A stretch of 64,000 bases of DNA from Thermoflexus hugenholtzii (GCF_018771565.1 NZ_CP076326.1:1302001-1366000), one strand, 5' to 3'. Positions 50,768-60,666 are shown, numbered from the stretch's first letter. The notes: a model not told the origin generated them from the sequence alone. Translations and numbers: made by a program.

Positions 50768-53062
50768 TTAATCCCCCCACTCGTGTCGGAGACGGGTCTC
50801 GGCGATCATCCGGGCGGTCATGGCCGTCCACAGGCGTTCCGGAGTGATGGGCAGCTCGGTCACCCGGACGCCGACCGCATCCCGGATCGCATTGGCCACG
50901 GCGGCCGCCCCGGGCACCACCGGCGGCTCCCCAACGCCCCGGGCCCCAAAGGGGCCGTGCGGGCTGGGAACCTCGACGATGCGGGTTTCGATGGGCGGGA
51001 CCTCCGGGGCGATGGGAAGGGCGTAATCCAGGAAGGAGGCGGTCAGCGCCACCCCGTTCTCATCGTAACGCAGGGCCTCCCAAAGACCCCAGCCCAGACC
51101 CTGAGCCGCCCCGCCGTGCATCTGCCCTTCGATCAGCAACGGGTTCAGGGCCCGGCCGACATCCTGAGCCACCACCGCCTCCTGCACCGTCACCCGGCCG
51201 GTCTCCGGATCCACCCGCACCCGGACGAGCATGGCGGCGAAACCCGGCGCCTGCTCCCGCTGGGCGGAGGTCCCCCGACCGAACACCGGCTCGAACTTCC
51301 CCCCGAACCGCTGGGCCAGGGCGGCCACCTCGCCGACGCGCATCCGGGGCTCCGGAACCCCCCGGACGTAGATCTGGCCATCGCGGATCTCCAGGTCCTC
51401 CGGGGCGACCTCCAGATGCTCCGCCGCGATGCGCAGGATCTGCTGGCGGGCCTCCTCCGCCGCCCGCTGCACCGCCAAGCCCACCGTGTAAATGGTCTTG
51501 CTGCCCCCGCTGGCTCCGGCATAGGGGCTGGTGTCGGTATCCCCCTGGAGGATCCGCACCTGCTCCAGAGGCACCCCCAGGATCGAGGCGGCCAGCTGAG
51601 CCATCGCCGTGTGCGTGCCCTGCAGGTCCACCGCCCCCACGTAGATCCGGACGCTGCCGTCGCGATCCACATGGCACATCGCGGCGGCCGGCTCGAGCCC
51701 TCCGTGCCAGCCGCCCACCGCCAGCCCGATGCCCTCCCCGGGCTCCCGACGTCCCTCCCGCCACATCGGATGCTCCCGCAGGGCCTCCAGGCAGGCCCTC
51801 AGGCCGATGGGGCCATAACGCTTCCCGCTGGGCAGCTCGTCCCCTTCCTCCATTACATTCCGCAACCGGAACTCCAGAGGGTCCAGACCCAGCTGGCGAG
51901 CCATCTCGTCCATCTGGGACTCCAGGGCGAAGAGCGCCTGAGGAGCCCCCGGCGCCCGATAGGCGCCGACCCCCGGCTTGTGGGTCAGCACCTCGAAGGC
52001 CTCGATCTCATAGTGGGGGAAGCGATAGAAGCTCCCCAGCAGGTTCGCCGCGATGCGCGCCGGGGAGCCCGGGAAAGCCCCCGCGTCGAAGATCACGCGG
52101 GCCTGGAGGGCGGTGAGGGTTCCATCCCGCTTCACCCCGGTCTTCAGGGTGATGATGGAGGCGTGGGCCGGCGTCCCGATGAGGAACTCTTCCTGTCGGG
52201 TGAGGGTGAGCCGGACGGGCCGGCGGGTATGAATGGCCAGGGCGGCCACCAGAGGCTCCAGCAGGGTGAACTTGCCGCCGAAGCCGCCCCCCACCGGCAT
52301 CGGCACCACCCGAATCCGGTTCTCCGGCCAGCCCAGGAAATCCGCCACCTCCTCCCGCACCCCGAAGGGATCCTGCGTGCTGGTCCAGATGGTCAGCGTC
52401 TCGGTGGCCGGATCCAGGGCCGCCGTCGTCGTGTGCGGTTCGATATACGCCTGATGCACCGGAGCGGTGCGATAGGTGAGCTCCAGGATGAGGTCCGCCT
52501 CTTCAAAGCCCCGGGCGATCTCCCCGCGGGTGTAGCGGACGTGGTCGGAGACGTTGGGAGGCAGGACGGCGGATCCTTCCGGGGCGCTCCCGACGTCCGC
52601 CGCGTGAGCCCCGGCGTCCGCCCGCACCCCGGGGCGTCCGCCCGGCCAGATCCGCGGCGCGTCCGGCGCCATCGCCTTCAGGGGATCCACCACGGCGGGC
52701 AATGGTTCGATATCCACCTCGACCCGAGCGGCGCCGTCCGCCGCCGCAGCCTCGGTCTCCGCCAGGACCACGGCGACCGGCTGGCCGTAATACACCACGC
52801 GCTCCCAGGCCAGCAGCGCCCGCGCGTGGCTCTCCGGCTCCCGCTGGAACCATGGGAGATCCGCCGCGGTCAGCACGGCAACGACGCCGGGGACGGCGCG
52901 GGCGGGGGCGGTTTCGATCCGCCGGAGGCGGCCGTGGGCATAAGGGCTGAGGACCATGCGGGCATACAGGAGATCGGGCAATCGAAGGTCAGCGCCGAAC
53001 TTCAAGCGCCCCGTCGCCTTCAGATGGCCATCCCGCATGGGAATCCGCTGACCGATGGTCAT
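50768..53062 (-). CDS. Molybdopterin-binding subunit of a xanthine dehydrogenase/CO dehydrogenase-family hydroxylase
   Basis: The 764-residue protein has the a/b hammerhead domain (KATGRLKFGADLRLPDLLYARMVLSPYAHGRL) and the Mo-cofactor domains with VGGGFGGKF, GAYRAPGAPQA, the GGSKTIYT loop and the ending GPFGARGVGEPPVVPGAAAVANAI, in which Glu of GARGVGE is the usual catalytic residue. The ATG at 53062 has GGAGG five to six bases upstream. Partner FAD and 2Fe-2S subunits are not next to it. The substrate could be a purine, nicotinate or another heterocycle; purine use would fit the hut genes nearby only loosely. Confidence 0.88.
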   Translation of the reverse strand: MTIGQRIPMRDGHLKATGRLKFGADLRLPDLLYARMVLSPYAHGRLRRIETAPARAVPGVVAVLTAADLPWFQREPESHARALLAWERVVYYGQPVAVVLAETEAAAADGAARVEVDIEPLPAVVDPLKAMAPDAPRIWPGGRPGVRADAGAHAADVGSAPEGSAVLPPNVSDHVRYTRGEIARGFEEADLILELTYRTAPVHQAYIEPHTTTAALDPATETLTIWTSTQDPFGVREEVADFLGWPENRIRVVPMPVGGGFGGKFTLLEPLVAALAIHTRRPVRLTLTRQEEFLIGTPAHASIITLKTGVKRDGTLTALQARVIFDAGAFPGSPARIAANLLGSFYRFPHYEIEAFEVLTHKPGVGAYRAPGAPQALFALESQMDEMARQLGLDPLEFRLRNVMEEGDELPSGKRYGPIGLRACLEALREHPMWREGRREPGEGIGLAVGGWHGGLEPAAAMCHVDRDGSVRIYVGAVDLQGTHTAMAQLAASILGVPLEQVRILQGDTDTSPYAGASGGSKTIYTVGLAVQRAAEEARQQILRIAAEHLEVAPEDLEIRDGQIYVRGVPEPRMRVGEVAALAQRFGGKFEPVFGRGTSAQREQAPGFAAMLVRVRVDPETGRVTVQEAVVAQDVGRALNPLLIEGQMHGGAAQGLGWGLWEALRYDENGVALTASFLDYALPIAPEVPPIETRIVEVPSPHGPFGARGVGEPPVVPGAAAVANAIRDAVGVRVTELPITPERLWTAMTARMIAETRLRHEWGD

Positions 53063-53246
53063 CGCGTCCTCCACCTCCCTCACCGGGGTCCGGGCATCCG
53101 TGATACGGATGTCTCTTCAAAGATAGGCTGGATCGCGAAGGCTGTCCAGAATCGCCGGAAGCGAGCGCCTTGCCGTGTCGGGCCAGAGGTGTTACGCTGA
53201 AAGGAGAAGACCCTGGCCGGGCGTTTCGGGGCGAAGGAGGAAAGCG

Positions 53247-53807
53247 ATGGGCGTTCAGGTCCAGCGGCGCCTGTTCACCGTGGAGGAATATCACCGCATG
53301 GCCGAGGCCGGCATCCTCTCCGAAGACGACCGCGTGGAGCTCATCGAAGGAGAACTCGTCACCATGAGCCCCATCGGAAGCCGACACGCCGCCTGCGTGA
53401 AGCGCCTCGTCCGGCTCCTGGATCGAGCCGTGGGAGATCGCGCGATCGTCGGCGCCCAGGATCCCATCCGCCTGGGGGCTCGTTCCGAGCCGCAGCCGGA
53501 CGTGGCGCTGCTTCGCTATCGCCCCGATTTCTACGCCTCCGCCCACCCCGGACCCGAGGACGTCCTCCTGGTCGTAGAGGTGGCCGAAACCTCCGCCGAC
53601 TCCGACCGCTCCCTCAAAATCCCCCTCTACGCCCGCTACGGCATCCCCGAAGCCTGGCTGGTGGACCTGTTGGAAGAACGCATCGAGATCTACCGCCACC
53701 CCACCCCCCAGGGCTACCGATCCCTCCACATCGCCCACCGGGGTGAAACCGTAAGCCCCATCGCCCTGCCCGACCTGGAGCTCAGCGTGGATGAAATCCT
53801 GGGATAG
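53247..53807 (+). CDS. Uma2-family protein, copy 1
   Basis: The 186-residue product belongs to the Uma2 (DUF820) restriction-endonuclease-like family common in Chloroflexota and cyanobacteria. It shows FTVEEYHRMAEAGILSEDDRVELIEGELV, the catalytic-type core SEPQPDVALLRYRPDFY..DVLLVVEVAETS, and GIPEAWLVDLLEERIEIYR. GAAGGAGGAAAGCG precedes the ATG. It is nearly identical to copies 2 and 3 except for residues about 48-75. Function in the cell is unknown. Confidence 0.85.
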   Translation: MGVQVQRRLFTVEEYHRMAEAGILSEDDRVELIEGELVTMSPIGSRHAACVKRLVRLLDRAVGDRAIVGAQDPIRLGARSEPQPDVALLRYRPDFYASAHPGPEDVLLVVEVAETSADSDRSLKIPLYARYGIPEAWLVDLLEERIEIYRHPTPQGYRSLHIAHRGETVSPIALPDLELSVDEILG

Positions 53808-53823
53808 CCCGCGGAGGAAAGCG

Positions 53824-54381
53824 ATGGGCGTTCAGGTCCAGCGACGCCTGTTCACCGTGGAGGAATACCACCGCATGGCCGAGGCCGGCATCCTCTCCGA
53901 AGACGACCGCGTGGAGCTCATCGAAGGAGAACTCGTCACCATGAGCCCCATCGGAAGCCGACACGCCGCCTGCGTGGCGCGACTCACCGCCCTGCTTTTC
54001 CCGGTTGAAGGCCGGGGGATCCTCTGGGTCCAAAATCCCATTCGCCTGGGGGCTCGTTCCGAGCCGCAGCCGGACGTGGCGCTGCTTCGCTATCGCCCCG
54101 ATTTCTACGCCTCCGCCCACCCCGGACCCGAGGACGTCCTCCTGGTCGTAGAGGTGGCCGAAACCTCCGCCGACTCCGACCGCTCCCTCAAAATCCCCCT
54201 CTACGCCCGCTACGGCATCCCCGAAGCCTGGCTGGTGGACCTGTTGGAAGAACGCATCGAGATCTACCGCCACCCCACCCCCCAGGGCTACCGATCCCTC
54301 CACATCGCCCACCGGGGTGAAACCGTGAGCCCCACCGCCCTGCCCGACCTGGAGCTCAGCGTGGATGAAATCCTGGGATAG
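53824..54381 (+). CDS. Uma2-family protein, copy 2
   Basis: This copy starts 16 bases after copy 1 with the same ribosome site (GGAGGAAAGCG). The first ~47 and last ~100 residues match copy 1 almost exactly, also in the DNA, but the middle reads VARLTALLFPVEGRGILWVQN, unlike either neighbour. The endonuclease-like acidic and Lys/Glu positions (PDVALL, VVEVAE) are kept. Confidence 0.85.
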   Translation: MGVQVQRRLFTVEEYHRMAEAGILSEDDRVELIEGELVTMSPIGSRHAACVARLTALLFPVEGRGILWVQNPIRLGARSEPQPDVALLRYRPDFYASAHPGPEDVLLVVEVAETSADSDRSLKIPLYARYGIPEAWLVDLLEERIEIYRHPTPQGYRSLHIAHRGETVSPTALPDLELSVDEILG

Positions 54382-54397
54382 CCCGAGGAGGAAAGCG

Positions 54398-54958
54398 ATG
54401 GGCGTTCAGGTCCAGCGACGCCTGTTCACCGTGGAGGAATATCACCGCATGGCCGAGGCCGGCATCCTCTCCGAAGACGACCGCGTGGAGCTCATCGAAG
54501 GAGAACTCGTCACCATGAGCCCCATCGGAAGCCGACACGCCGGTGTGGTGGATCGGCTGAATCGCCTCTTCTCCCGGCGCGCCGGGGAGGAGATCATCGT
54601 GCGGGTCCAGAACCCGCTCCGACTCAGTGCGCACTCCGAGCCGCAGCCGGACGTGGCGCTGCTTCGCTATCGCCCCGATTTCTACGCCTCCGCCCACCCC
54701 GGACCCGAGGACGTCCTCCTGGTCGTGGAGGTGGCCGAAACCTCCGCCGACTCCGACCGCTCCCTCAAAATCCCCCTCTACGCCCGCTACGGCATCCCCG
54801 AAGCCTGGCTGGTGGATCTGCTGGAAGAACGCATCGAGATCTATCGCCACCCCACCCCCCAGGGCTACCGGTCCCTCCACATCGCCCACCGGGGTGAAAC
54901 CGTAAGCCCTGCGCTCATCCCCTCGCTCACGGTGGCGGTGGATGAGGTGCTGGGGTAG
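54398..54958 (+). CDS. Uma2-family protein, copy 3
   Basis: The third tandem copy again shares the start region and the catalytic core. Its middle segment reads VDRLNRLFSRRAGEEIIVRVQN, and the C-terminus changes to ALIPSLTVAVDEVLG. The three genes form one short operon with 16-base gaps. Their near-identity points to recent duplication or gene conversion with a variable central cassette. Confidence 0.85.
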   Translation: MGVQVQRRLFTVEEYHRMAEAGILSEDDRVELIEGELVTMSPIGSRHAGVVDRLNRLFSRRAGEEIIVRVQNPLRLSAHSEPQPDVALLRYRPDFYASAHPGPEDVLLVVEVAETSADSDRSLKIPLYARYGIPEAWLVDLLEERIEIYRHPTPQGYRSLHIAHRGETVSPALIPSLTVAVDEVLG

Positions 54959-55105
54959 GGAAATCCCGCTCGGGGAGACGCCCACGCTGCCTTAAATCCT
55001 TTCTTTCTGTCCCATCCGGGGAGAGCGCGATCCCCGGGCGCTGGAGGATCCCTGCGACAGGCCAGTTGTCGCTTGTGAAGGACACCTCCTTCGCGCATCG
55101 TGCGC

Positions 55106-56443
55106 TTATTCGTGGACGGTTTGCCTCCCCGGGATGCGGAGGACGCCGTCTTCGACCACCACGCGCCCGCGCTTGATCACCGTGTGGACCAGGCTGACGC
55201 CATACCGGTAGGCCAGATGCCGGTAATCCGGCGCTTCCAGGATCACAAGGTCTGCCGCCTTGCCCGGCTCCAGGCTCCCGATCTCATGGCCCAGCCCGAC
55301 GGCACAGGCCGCGTTGAGGGTGACGGCGGTCAGGGCCTCCGCCGGGCTGAGGCCCATATAACGGGTCGCCAGGGCCATCATCATCGGCAGCGATTCGCAC
55401 CAGGAGGTTCCGGGATTGAGGTCCGTGCCCAGGGCCAGGGCGCCCCCGGCGTCGATCAGCCGACGGGCCGGGGCATATCGCGTGCTCCCCAGCCCGAAGG
55501 AAGTCCCTGGGAGCATCACCCCGATGGTCTCCGAACGGGCCAGCTGCTCCAGGTGCTCCGGCGGCGTGCTCACCAGGTGATCGACGCTGACCGCTCTCAG
55601 GGCCACCGCCAGGGGCACCGCCCCCAGCGGGGGCTCAAACTCATCCACGTGCACCTTGAGGCCGAACCCCAGGGCCTTCGCGGCCTCCAGGATGCGCCGG
55701 GTCTGCTCCGGATCGAAGGCCCCTCGCTCGCAGAACACGTCGCAGAACCAGGCCGCCCGCCCATCCTCCCAGGGCGGACACCAGGGTCCGTGGTGGACCA
55801 GCTGCCAGGCCGCGACGGCGGGGAGCATCTCCTCAATCAGCACGGCCACGTAGGCGGAGGGATCCTCCTGGTATTCCGCCGGTATGGCATGGGCCCCCAT
55901 GAACGTGGGCACCAGATCCAGAGGGTGCTCCGCATTCAATCGATGAAGGAGGTCCAGCAGACGACGCTCGGTTTCCCACTCCAGGCCGTATCCGGTCTTC
56001 GCCTCCGCGGTGGTCGTGCCGTGAAGCAGCATCCGGTCCATCCGGGCGCGGGTCTCCGCCATCAGCTGCTCGGGGGAGGCGGCACGGGTGGCCCGCACGG
56101 TGGCGAGGATCCCTCCTCCCGCCTGCAGGATCTCCAGGTAGGTGGCTCCCTTCAGGCGCTGCTCGAACTCCGCGGCCCGATCCCCCGCCCAGATGAGGTG
56201 GGTGTGGGGATCGACGAGGCCCGGGACCACCGCCCGGCCCCGGGCCTCCAAGATCTCCGCGGCCTCGGTGATCTGCGCCTCGATCTCCCGGGTGGGCCCC
56301 ACCGCCACGATGCGGCCCTCCCGGACGGCCACGGCACCGTCGGGGATCACGGTGAGGAGCCCCATGGCCGCCCCGCGCAGGGGCCCGCGCCCCCGCGGGG
56401 TGACCACCTGGGCGGCGTGACGGATCAACAGATCGACATGCAC
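55106..56443 (-). CDS. hutI: Imidazolonepropionase
   Basis: The enzyme hydrolyses imidazolone-5-propanoate in histidine breakdown. A GTG start at 56443 with GAGGAGG upstream gives 445 residues. Visible metal and active-site motifs are PGLVDPHTHLIWAGDRAAEFEQR, TTTAEAKTGYGL, LKVHVDEF, VDHL and ALGTDLNPGTS, in the amidohydrolase order. It follows hutU on the same strand after a 35-base gap, so both are likely one operon. hutH and hutG are not in the window. Confidence 0.92.
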   Translation of the reverse strand: MHVDLLIRHAAQVVTPRGRGPLRGAAMGLLTVIPDGAVAVREGRIVAVGPTREIEAQITEAAEILEARGRAVVPGLVDPHTHLIWAGDRAAEFEQRLKGATYLEILQAGGGILATVRATRAASPEQLMAETRARMDRMLLHGTTTAEAKTGYGLEWETERRLLDLLHRLNAEHPLDLVPTFMGAHAIPAEYQEDPSAYVAVLIEEMLPAVAAWQLVHHGPWCPPWEDGRAAWFCDVFCERGAFDPEQTRRILEAAKALGFGLKVHVDEFEPPLGAVPLAVALRAVSVDHLVSTPPEHLEQLARSETIGVMLPGTSFGLGSTRYAPARRLIDAGGALALGTDLNPGTSWCESLPMMMALATRYMGLSPAEALTAVTLNAACAVGLGHEIGSLEPGKAADLVILEAPDYRHLAYRYGVSLVHTVIKRGRVVVEDGVLRIPGRQTVHE

Positions 56444-56478
56444 GGGATCCCTCCTCGACGAAGTCCGGTCGCGCCGAC

Positions 56479-58140
56479 TCATTTCAGCATCGGCATCTTG
56501 ATCCCATGCCGGCGGGCGACTTCGATGGCTTTCTCGTAGCCGGCGTCGGCATGGCGCACCACCCCCAGGCCCGGATCCGTCCGCAGCACCCGCTCCAGGC
56601 GCCACTCTGCCTCCTTTGTGCCGTCGGCTACCACCACCATTCCCGCGTGCTGGCTGTAGCCGATGCCGACGCCCCCGCCATGGTGGAAGGCCACCCACGT
56701 GGCGCCGGCCACGGCGTTGAGCAGGGCGTTGAGGATCGGCCAGTCGCTGATGGCGTCCGAGCCATCCTTCATCCCCTCGGTCTCCCGGTTGGGGCTGGCC
56801 ACCGAGCCCGCGTCCAGATGATCCCGCCCGATGACGATGGGCGCGCTCAGCTCCCCTTTGCGCACCAGCTCGTTGAAGTAGAGCCCGGCCCGGTCGCGCT
56901 CCCCATAGCCCAGCCAGCAGATCCGGGCAGGCAACCCCTGGAACCGCACCCGCTTCTGAGCCATGGTGATCCAGCGGCGCAGGCTCTCGTTCTCGGGGAA
57001 CAGCTCCAGGATCGCCTGATCCGTCCGATAGATGTCCTCGGCGTCCCCGGAGAGGGCGACCCAGCGGAAGGGACCCTTGCCCTCGCAGAACAGCGGCCGG
57101 ATGTAAGCCTGCACGAACCCCGGATAGGCGAAGGCGTCCTTCACGCCCATCTCGTAAGCCTGCTGGCGCAGGTTGTTGCCGTAATCGAACACCACTGCCC
57201 CCGCCCGATGGAAGGCCAGCATGGCCTCCACGTGGATCGCCATGCTCTCCCTGGCCCGCCGGATGTACGTTTGGGGATCTTTCGCCCGCAGCTCCTCTGC
57301 CTCCCACACCGAGAGCCCGCGAGGGACATACATCAATGGGTCGTGGGCAGGAGTCTGATCGGTCACCACGTCCGGGATGATGCCCCGGCGGGCGAGCTCG
57401 GGGAAGACCTCGGCGGCGTTGCCCAGCAACCCGATGGAACGGGCCTGCCCCGCCTTCCGGTAGCGTTCCACCCGCCGCAGGGCCTCCTCCAGATCCTCCA
57501 CGATCTCATCGAGGAACCCGTGCTCCAGGCGTCGCCGCGCCCGGCGCGGGTCCACCTCCACGACCAGGCCCACCCCCTCGTTCATCGTGATGGCCAGGGG
57601 CTGGGCGCCGCCCATCTCCCCCAGGCCCGCCGTCAGCACCCACTTCCCCTTGAGACTGCCCCCGAAATGAGTCCGGGCACAGGCCGCCAGCGTCTCGTAG
57701 GTTCCCTGGAGGATGCCCTGCGTGCCGATATAGATCCAGGCCCCGGCCGTCATCTGGCCGAACATGATCAGGCCCTTGCGCTCCAGCTCGTCGAAGACCT
57801 CCCAGGTGGCCCAGTGGGGGACCAGGTTGCTGTTGGCGATCAGGACGCGGGGGGCCAGCTCGTGGGTGCGGAAGATGGCGACCGGCTTGCCGGACTGCAC
57901 CAGAAGGGTTTCGTCGGGCTCCAGGTTGCGGAGGGCTTCCAGGATCGCGTAGAAGCATTCCCAGTTGCGGGCCGCCTTGCCGCGGCCGCCGTAGACGATC
58001 AGGTTCGCCGGATCGGCGGCCACCTCCGGATCCAGGTTGTTCTGGATCATCCGGTAGGCCGCTTCGATCTGCCAGTTCTTGCAGGTTAACGTGCTTCCCC
58101 GGGGCGCACGGATCACCGGGGCCGTCCCGCTCGCAGACAT
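56479..58140 (-). CDS. hutU: Urocanate hydratase
   Basis: The 553-residue enzyme converts urocanate to imidazolone propionate with a tightly bound NAD+. It is full length and shows the family start [18 protein letters not shown] with NNLDPEVA, the motif [14 protein letters not shown], the NAD region [23 protein letters not shown] with its Cys-region neighbour, and the strongly conserved [10 protein letters not shown]-like segment [15 protein letters not shown] and [19 protein letters not shown]. It precedes hutI. Confidence 0.96.
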   Translation of the reverse strand: MSASGTAPVIRAPRGSTLTCKNWQIEAAYRMIQNNLDPEVAADPANLIVYGGRGKAARNWECFYAILEALRNLEPDETLLVQSGKPVAIFRTHELAPRVLIANSNLVPHWATWEVFDELERKGLIMFGQMTAGAWIYIGTQGILQGTYETLAACARTHFGGSLKGKWVLTAGLGEMGGAQPLAITMNEGVGLVVEVDPRRARRRLEHGFLDEIVEDLEEALRRVERYRKAGQARSIGLLGNAAEVFPELARRGIIPDVVTDQTPAHDPLMYVPRGLSVWEAEELRAKDPQTYIRRARESMAIHVEAMLAFHRAGAVVFDYGNNLRQQAYEMGVKDAFAYPGFVQAYIRPLFCEGKGPFRWVALSGDAEDIYRTDQAILELFPENESLRRWITMAQKRVRFQGLPARICWLGYGERDRAGLYFNELVRKGELSAPIVIGRDHLDAGSVASPNRETEGMKDGSDAISDWPILNALLNAVAGATWVAFHHGGGVGIGYSQHAGMVVVADGTKEAEWRLERVLRTDPGLGVVRHADAGYEKAIEVARRHGIKMPMLK

Positions 58141-58343
58141 GGGGACCTCCCTGACTCAGGCTGGCGCCTCCTGGTGTAGCGCAGATGCGTGGATCCGGCA
58201 ACCGGGCCCCGACTGCAGGCGGCCCTGGGGTTAAGAGGTGTTAACAGGCCCATAATCGCCGGATAACGGCGGGCCGGTAGGATCGCCATGGACAGCAGGG
58301 CCCCACCGGGGCCCTGACCCTGAGCAAGAGGAGGTGCGCACCC

Positions 58344-58916
58344 ATGCGCAAGCGCTGGCTGTTCATCCCGCTTTTCCTGCTGGCCCTGCTGGTCGGAGCG
58401 CTGGGGTTCGGGATCGTCGGACAGGCGCAGGCGGCCCGCGCCGCCGCTCCCCTGAGCGGATTCGTCGGCCACCCCGGCGGCTGGTTCGGCCGGGGCCTCT
58501 GCGGGCAGGCCGGGCTGGAGGCCGCCGCCAAGGCCCTGAATATGACCCCCGAGGAGCTCTCCACCCAGCTCTGGGGCGGCCGCACCCTGGCCGAGCTCGC
58601 GGATAAAGCCGGCGTGGACCTCCAGAAGGTCCGCGATGCGGTGAACCAGGCGTGCGTGCAGGCCCTGCGCGACGCCATCGAGCAGGCCGTGCGCGACGGC
58701 CGCCTGACCCGGGAGCAGGCGGACTGGCTGCTACAGGGGCTGGATCGCGGCTACTGGGGCCCGGGCGCTGGATGGTGGGGCTTCCGGGGCTTCTGGGGCT
58801 TCCGGGGCCGCGGCGGGTGGTGGTGGGCTCCGAAGGGCCCGGCCACGCCCACTCCTGCGCCGGGCGGCACCGGCTTCTCCCGACCGCGCTTCGGGATCCC
58901 GGGCCGCTCCGCCTGA
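58344..58916 (+). CDS. Secreted Gly/Trp-rich protein
   Basis: The 190-residue product has a signal peptide (to about residue 30, ending AQA), then a helical region with NMTPEELSTQLWGGRTLAELADKAGVDLQKV, a pattern common in DUF2680-like secreted proteins, and REQADWLLQGLDRG. The C-terminal third is rich in Gly, Trp, Phe and Arg (GFRGFWGFRGRGG). AAGAGGAGGTGCG lies in front of the ATG. It is divergent from the hut operon and ends in a strong terminator. Function unknown. Confidence 0.75.
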   Translation: MRKRWLFIPLFLLALLVGALGFGIVGQAQAARAAAPLSGFVGHPGGWFGRGLCGQAGLEAAAKALNMTPEELSTQLWGGRTLAELADKAGVDLQKVRDAVNQACVQALRDAIEQAVRDGRLTREQADWLLQGLDRGYWGPGAGWWGFRGFWGFRGRGGWWWAPKGPATPTPAPGGTGFSRPRFGIPGRSA

Positions 58917-58941
58917 AGGGCCCGCGCGTCGATCCCACCCC

Positions 58942-58980
58942 GGAGGGGATGCGCTCGGCGCATCCCCTCCACGCTTTTTT
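58942..58980 (+). terminator. Rho-independent terminator
   Basis: GGAGGGGATGCGC pairs perfectly with GCGCATCCCCTCC around a TCG loop and is followed by ACGC and six T. It ends the gene at 58344-58916. Confidence 0.92.
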
Positions 58981-59032
58981 CAAGATCCCTCCTGAAAACA
59001 TCCGCGTGATCCCCATCGGACAGGAGGACAGG

Positions 59033-60199
59033 ATGAGGTTTCCGAAATGGCTTCGATGGATCGGCCTCGGCCTTGTGAGCCTGCTGGTCGCCTGTCAGGG
59101 GATGCGATCTGCCGCTCCAGCGCCCGGTCCCGCCCGTTCGACTCCCATCCCTTCCACCCGGAGGATCGCCTCGCCGCTGCCTGTGGCCCTGGCCGCCGGA
59201 GCCGGGGAGGCCGTCGCCGCCCTGGAGCAACAGCTGGAGGCCATCTACGAGCAGGCGAACCCCTCGGTGGTCCACATCCGCGTTCGAAGCGGCCAGGGCG
59301 CCCTCCGGGAGGAAAGCACCGGTTCGGGCTTCGTATACGATCGGGATGGACACATCGTCACCAACCATCACGTGGTGGAAGGCGGGGAGACCGTCATCGT
59401 CACCTTCGCGGATGGGATGGAGACCCTCGCTCGGGTGATCGGCACAGACCCGGACAGCGACCTGGCGGTGCTTCAGGTGGAAGTGCCTCCAGAGCGGCTT
59501 CATCCCGTGACCCTGGGGGATTCGGGGGCTGTGCGCCCGGGGCAGCTGGCCATCACCATCGGCAACCCCTTCGGGCTGGAGGGGACGATGACGGTGGGGA
59601 TCGTCAGCGCCATCGGCCGGGTCATTCGGCCGGGATCCCGCGTGTTCAGCATCCCGAACATGATCCAGACCGACGCGCCGATCAACCCGGGGAACTCCGG
59701 CGGCCCGCTGCTGGACAGTCAGGGCCGGGTGATCGGTGTGAACACGATGATCCTCTCCCAGACCGGGGTCTCCTCAGGGGTCGGCTTCGCCATCCCGGTG
59801 AACACGGTGCGGCGCATCGTCCCCGAGCTGATCGCCCGGGGCCGTTATGAGCATCCCTGGCTGGGGATCTCCGGCTATTCGGTGACGCCGCTGGTGGCGA
59901 AGGCGCTGGGGCTGCCGGCCGAGCGCGGGGCCCTCATCCTGGAGGTGGACCCTCGCGGCCCTGCGGCCCAGGCCGGCCTGCGCGGGGGGAGCCGCCCGGT
60001 CTCCGTCCTCGGGGAATCCATCCCGAGCGGGGGCGATCTCATCGTCGCCATCGACGGCCGCCCCATCTCCAGCATGGAGGATCTCATCGCCGAGCTGGAG
60101 GAACATCACCGGCCCGGGGATGAGATCACCCTCTCCATCCTGCGGGACGGCCAGACGCGCGAGGTTCGGGTCCGCCTTGCCCCGCGGCCTTCCTCGTGA
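59033..60199 (+). CDS. HtrA/DegP-type serine protease lipoprotein with PDZ domain
   Basis: The 388-residue protein is exported and lipid-anchored: a signal peptide ends in the lipobox LVAC near residue 21, then a Pro/Ser linker. The trypsin-like domain carries His in TNHHVVEGG, Asp in DPDSDLAVLQ and Ser in INPGNSGGPLLDSQG. One PDZ domain follows (HPWLGISGY to the end). It should degrade damaged exported proteins at the cell surface. The ATG has AGGAGGACAGG upstream. Confidence 0.93.
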   Translation: MRFPKWLRWIGLGLVSLLVACQGMRSAAPAPGPARSTPIPSTRRIASPLPVALAAGAGEAVAALEQQLEAIYEQANPSVVHIRVRSGQGALREESTGSGFVYDRDGHIVTNHHVVEGGETVIVTFADGMETLARVIGTDPDSDLAVLQVEVPPERLHPVTLGDSGAVRPGQLAITIGNPFGLEGTMTVGIVSAIGRVIRPGSRVFSIPNMIQTDAPINPGNSGGPLLDSQGRVIGVNTMILSQTGVSSGVGFAIPVNTVRRIVPELIARGRYEHPWLGISGYSVTPLVAKALGLPAERGALILEVDPRGPAAQAGLRGGSRPVSVLGESIPSGGDLIVAIDGRPISSMEDLIAELEEHHRPGDEITLSILRDGQTREVRVRLAPRPSS

Positions 60200-60216
60200 C
60201 CCTTCCGGAAGACACA

Positions 60217-60247
60217 GGCGGGGAGGGCATCATCGGCCCTCCCCGCC
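60217..60247. terminator. Bidirectional hairpin terminator candidate
   Basis: GGCGGGGAGGGC pairs with GCCCTCCCCGCC around a seven-base loop, between convergent genes. There is no clear T-run on either side. Confidence 0.55.
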
Positions 60248-60261
60248 GGCCCGACGATCGC

Positions 60262-60582
60262 TTACGCCCCGGTTTGCCGCTGGCGCTCCAGCAGCTCCTT
60301 GATGTCCGTCAGGGTCTCGCTGATCCGGAAGGTCACGATGAGCAGCTCCGCGTAGATTCTGGAGAGCAGGATCCCCAGGAGGACCACCAGAGGACTCAGG
60401 CAAAGGGCGCCCAGGATCGCCCCCGCCCCATCCCGACGGCCGGCGATCCCTGCTCCAGTGATCCCGCCGAACAGGATCGCGCAGCCCGCCAGAACGCTGA
60501 GGGCGACACCGATCCAGAACAGCGCCTGGATGAGATAGGGCGTGATCATCCGGCGGAAGGTGAGGAAGTCTTCCCAGTTCAT
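60262..60582 (-). CDS. DUF4282 small membrane protein
   Basis: The 106-residue protein begins MNWEDFLTFRRMITPYLIQALFWIGV, typical of DUF4282, with two hydrophobic helices (about 16-45 and 56-85) and a charged C-terminus (SETLTDIKELLERQR). Function is unknown. It is divergent from the DUF4190 gene and shares its intergenic region. Confidence 0.8.
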   Translation of the reverse strand: MNWEDFLTFRRMITPYLIQALFWIGVALSVLAGCAILFGGITGAGIAGRRDGAGAILGALCLSPLVVLLGILLSRIYAELLIVTFRISETLTDIKELLERQRQTGA

Positions 60583-60610
60583 GAGGACCTCCGACGTCTT
60601 GAGGTTCGGC

Positions 60611-60639
60611 TTGTTCCCGGAACTGCTTCATGTTATACT
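60611..60639 (+). promoter_or_regulatory. Sigma-70-type promoter for the DUF4190 gene
   Basis: TTGTTC and TATACT are separated by exactly 17 bases, and the ATG lies about 20 bases after the expected start site at about 60646. Confidence 0.7.
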
Positions 60640-60666
60640 ACTTCTCAAAAATGGAGAATAGGAATA

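Noticed and set aside
50783-53200. 800-residue open frame on the plus strand opposite the molybdenum hydroxylase
   Set aside because: The minus-strand frame matches a known family along its whole length; the plus-strand product is low-complexity.
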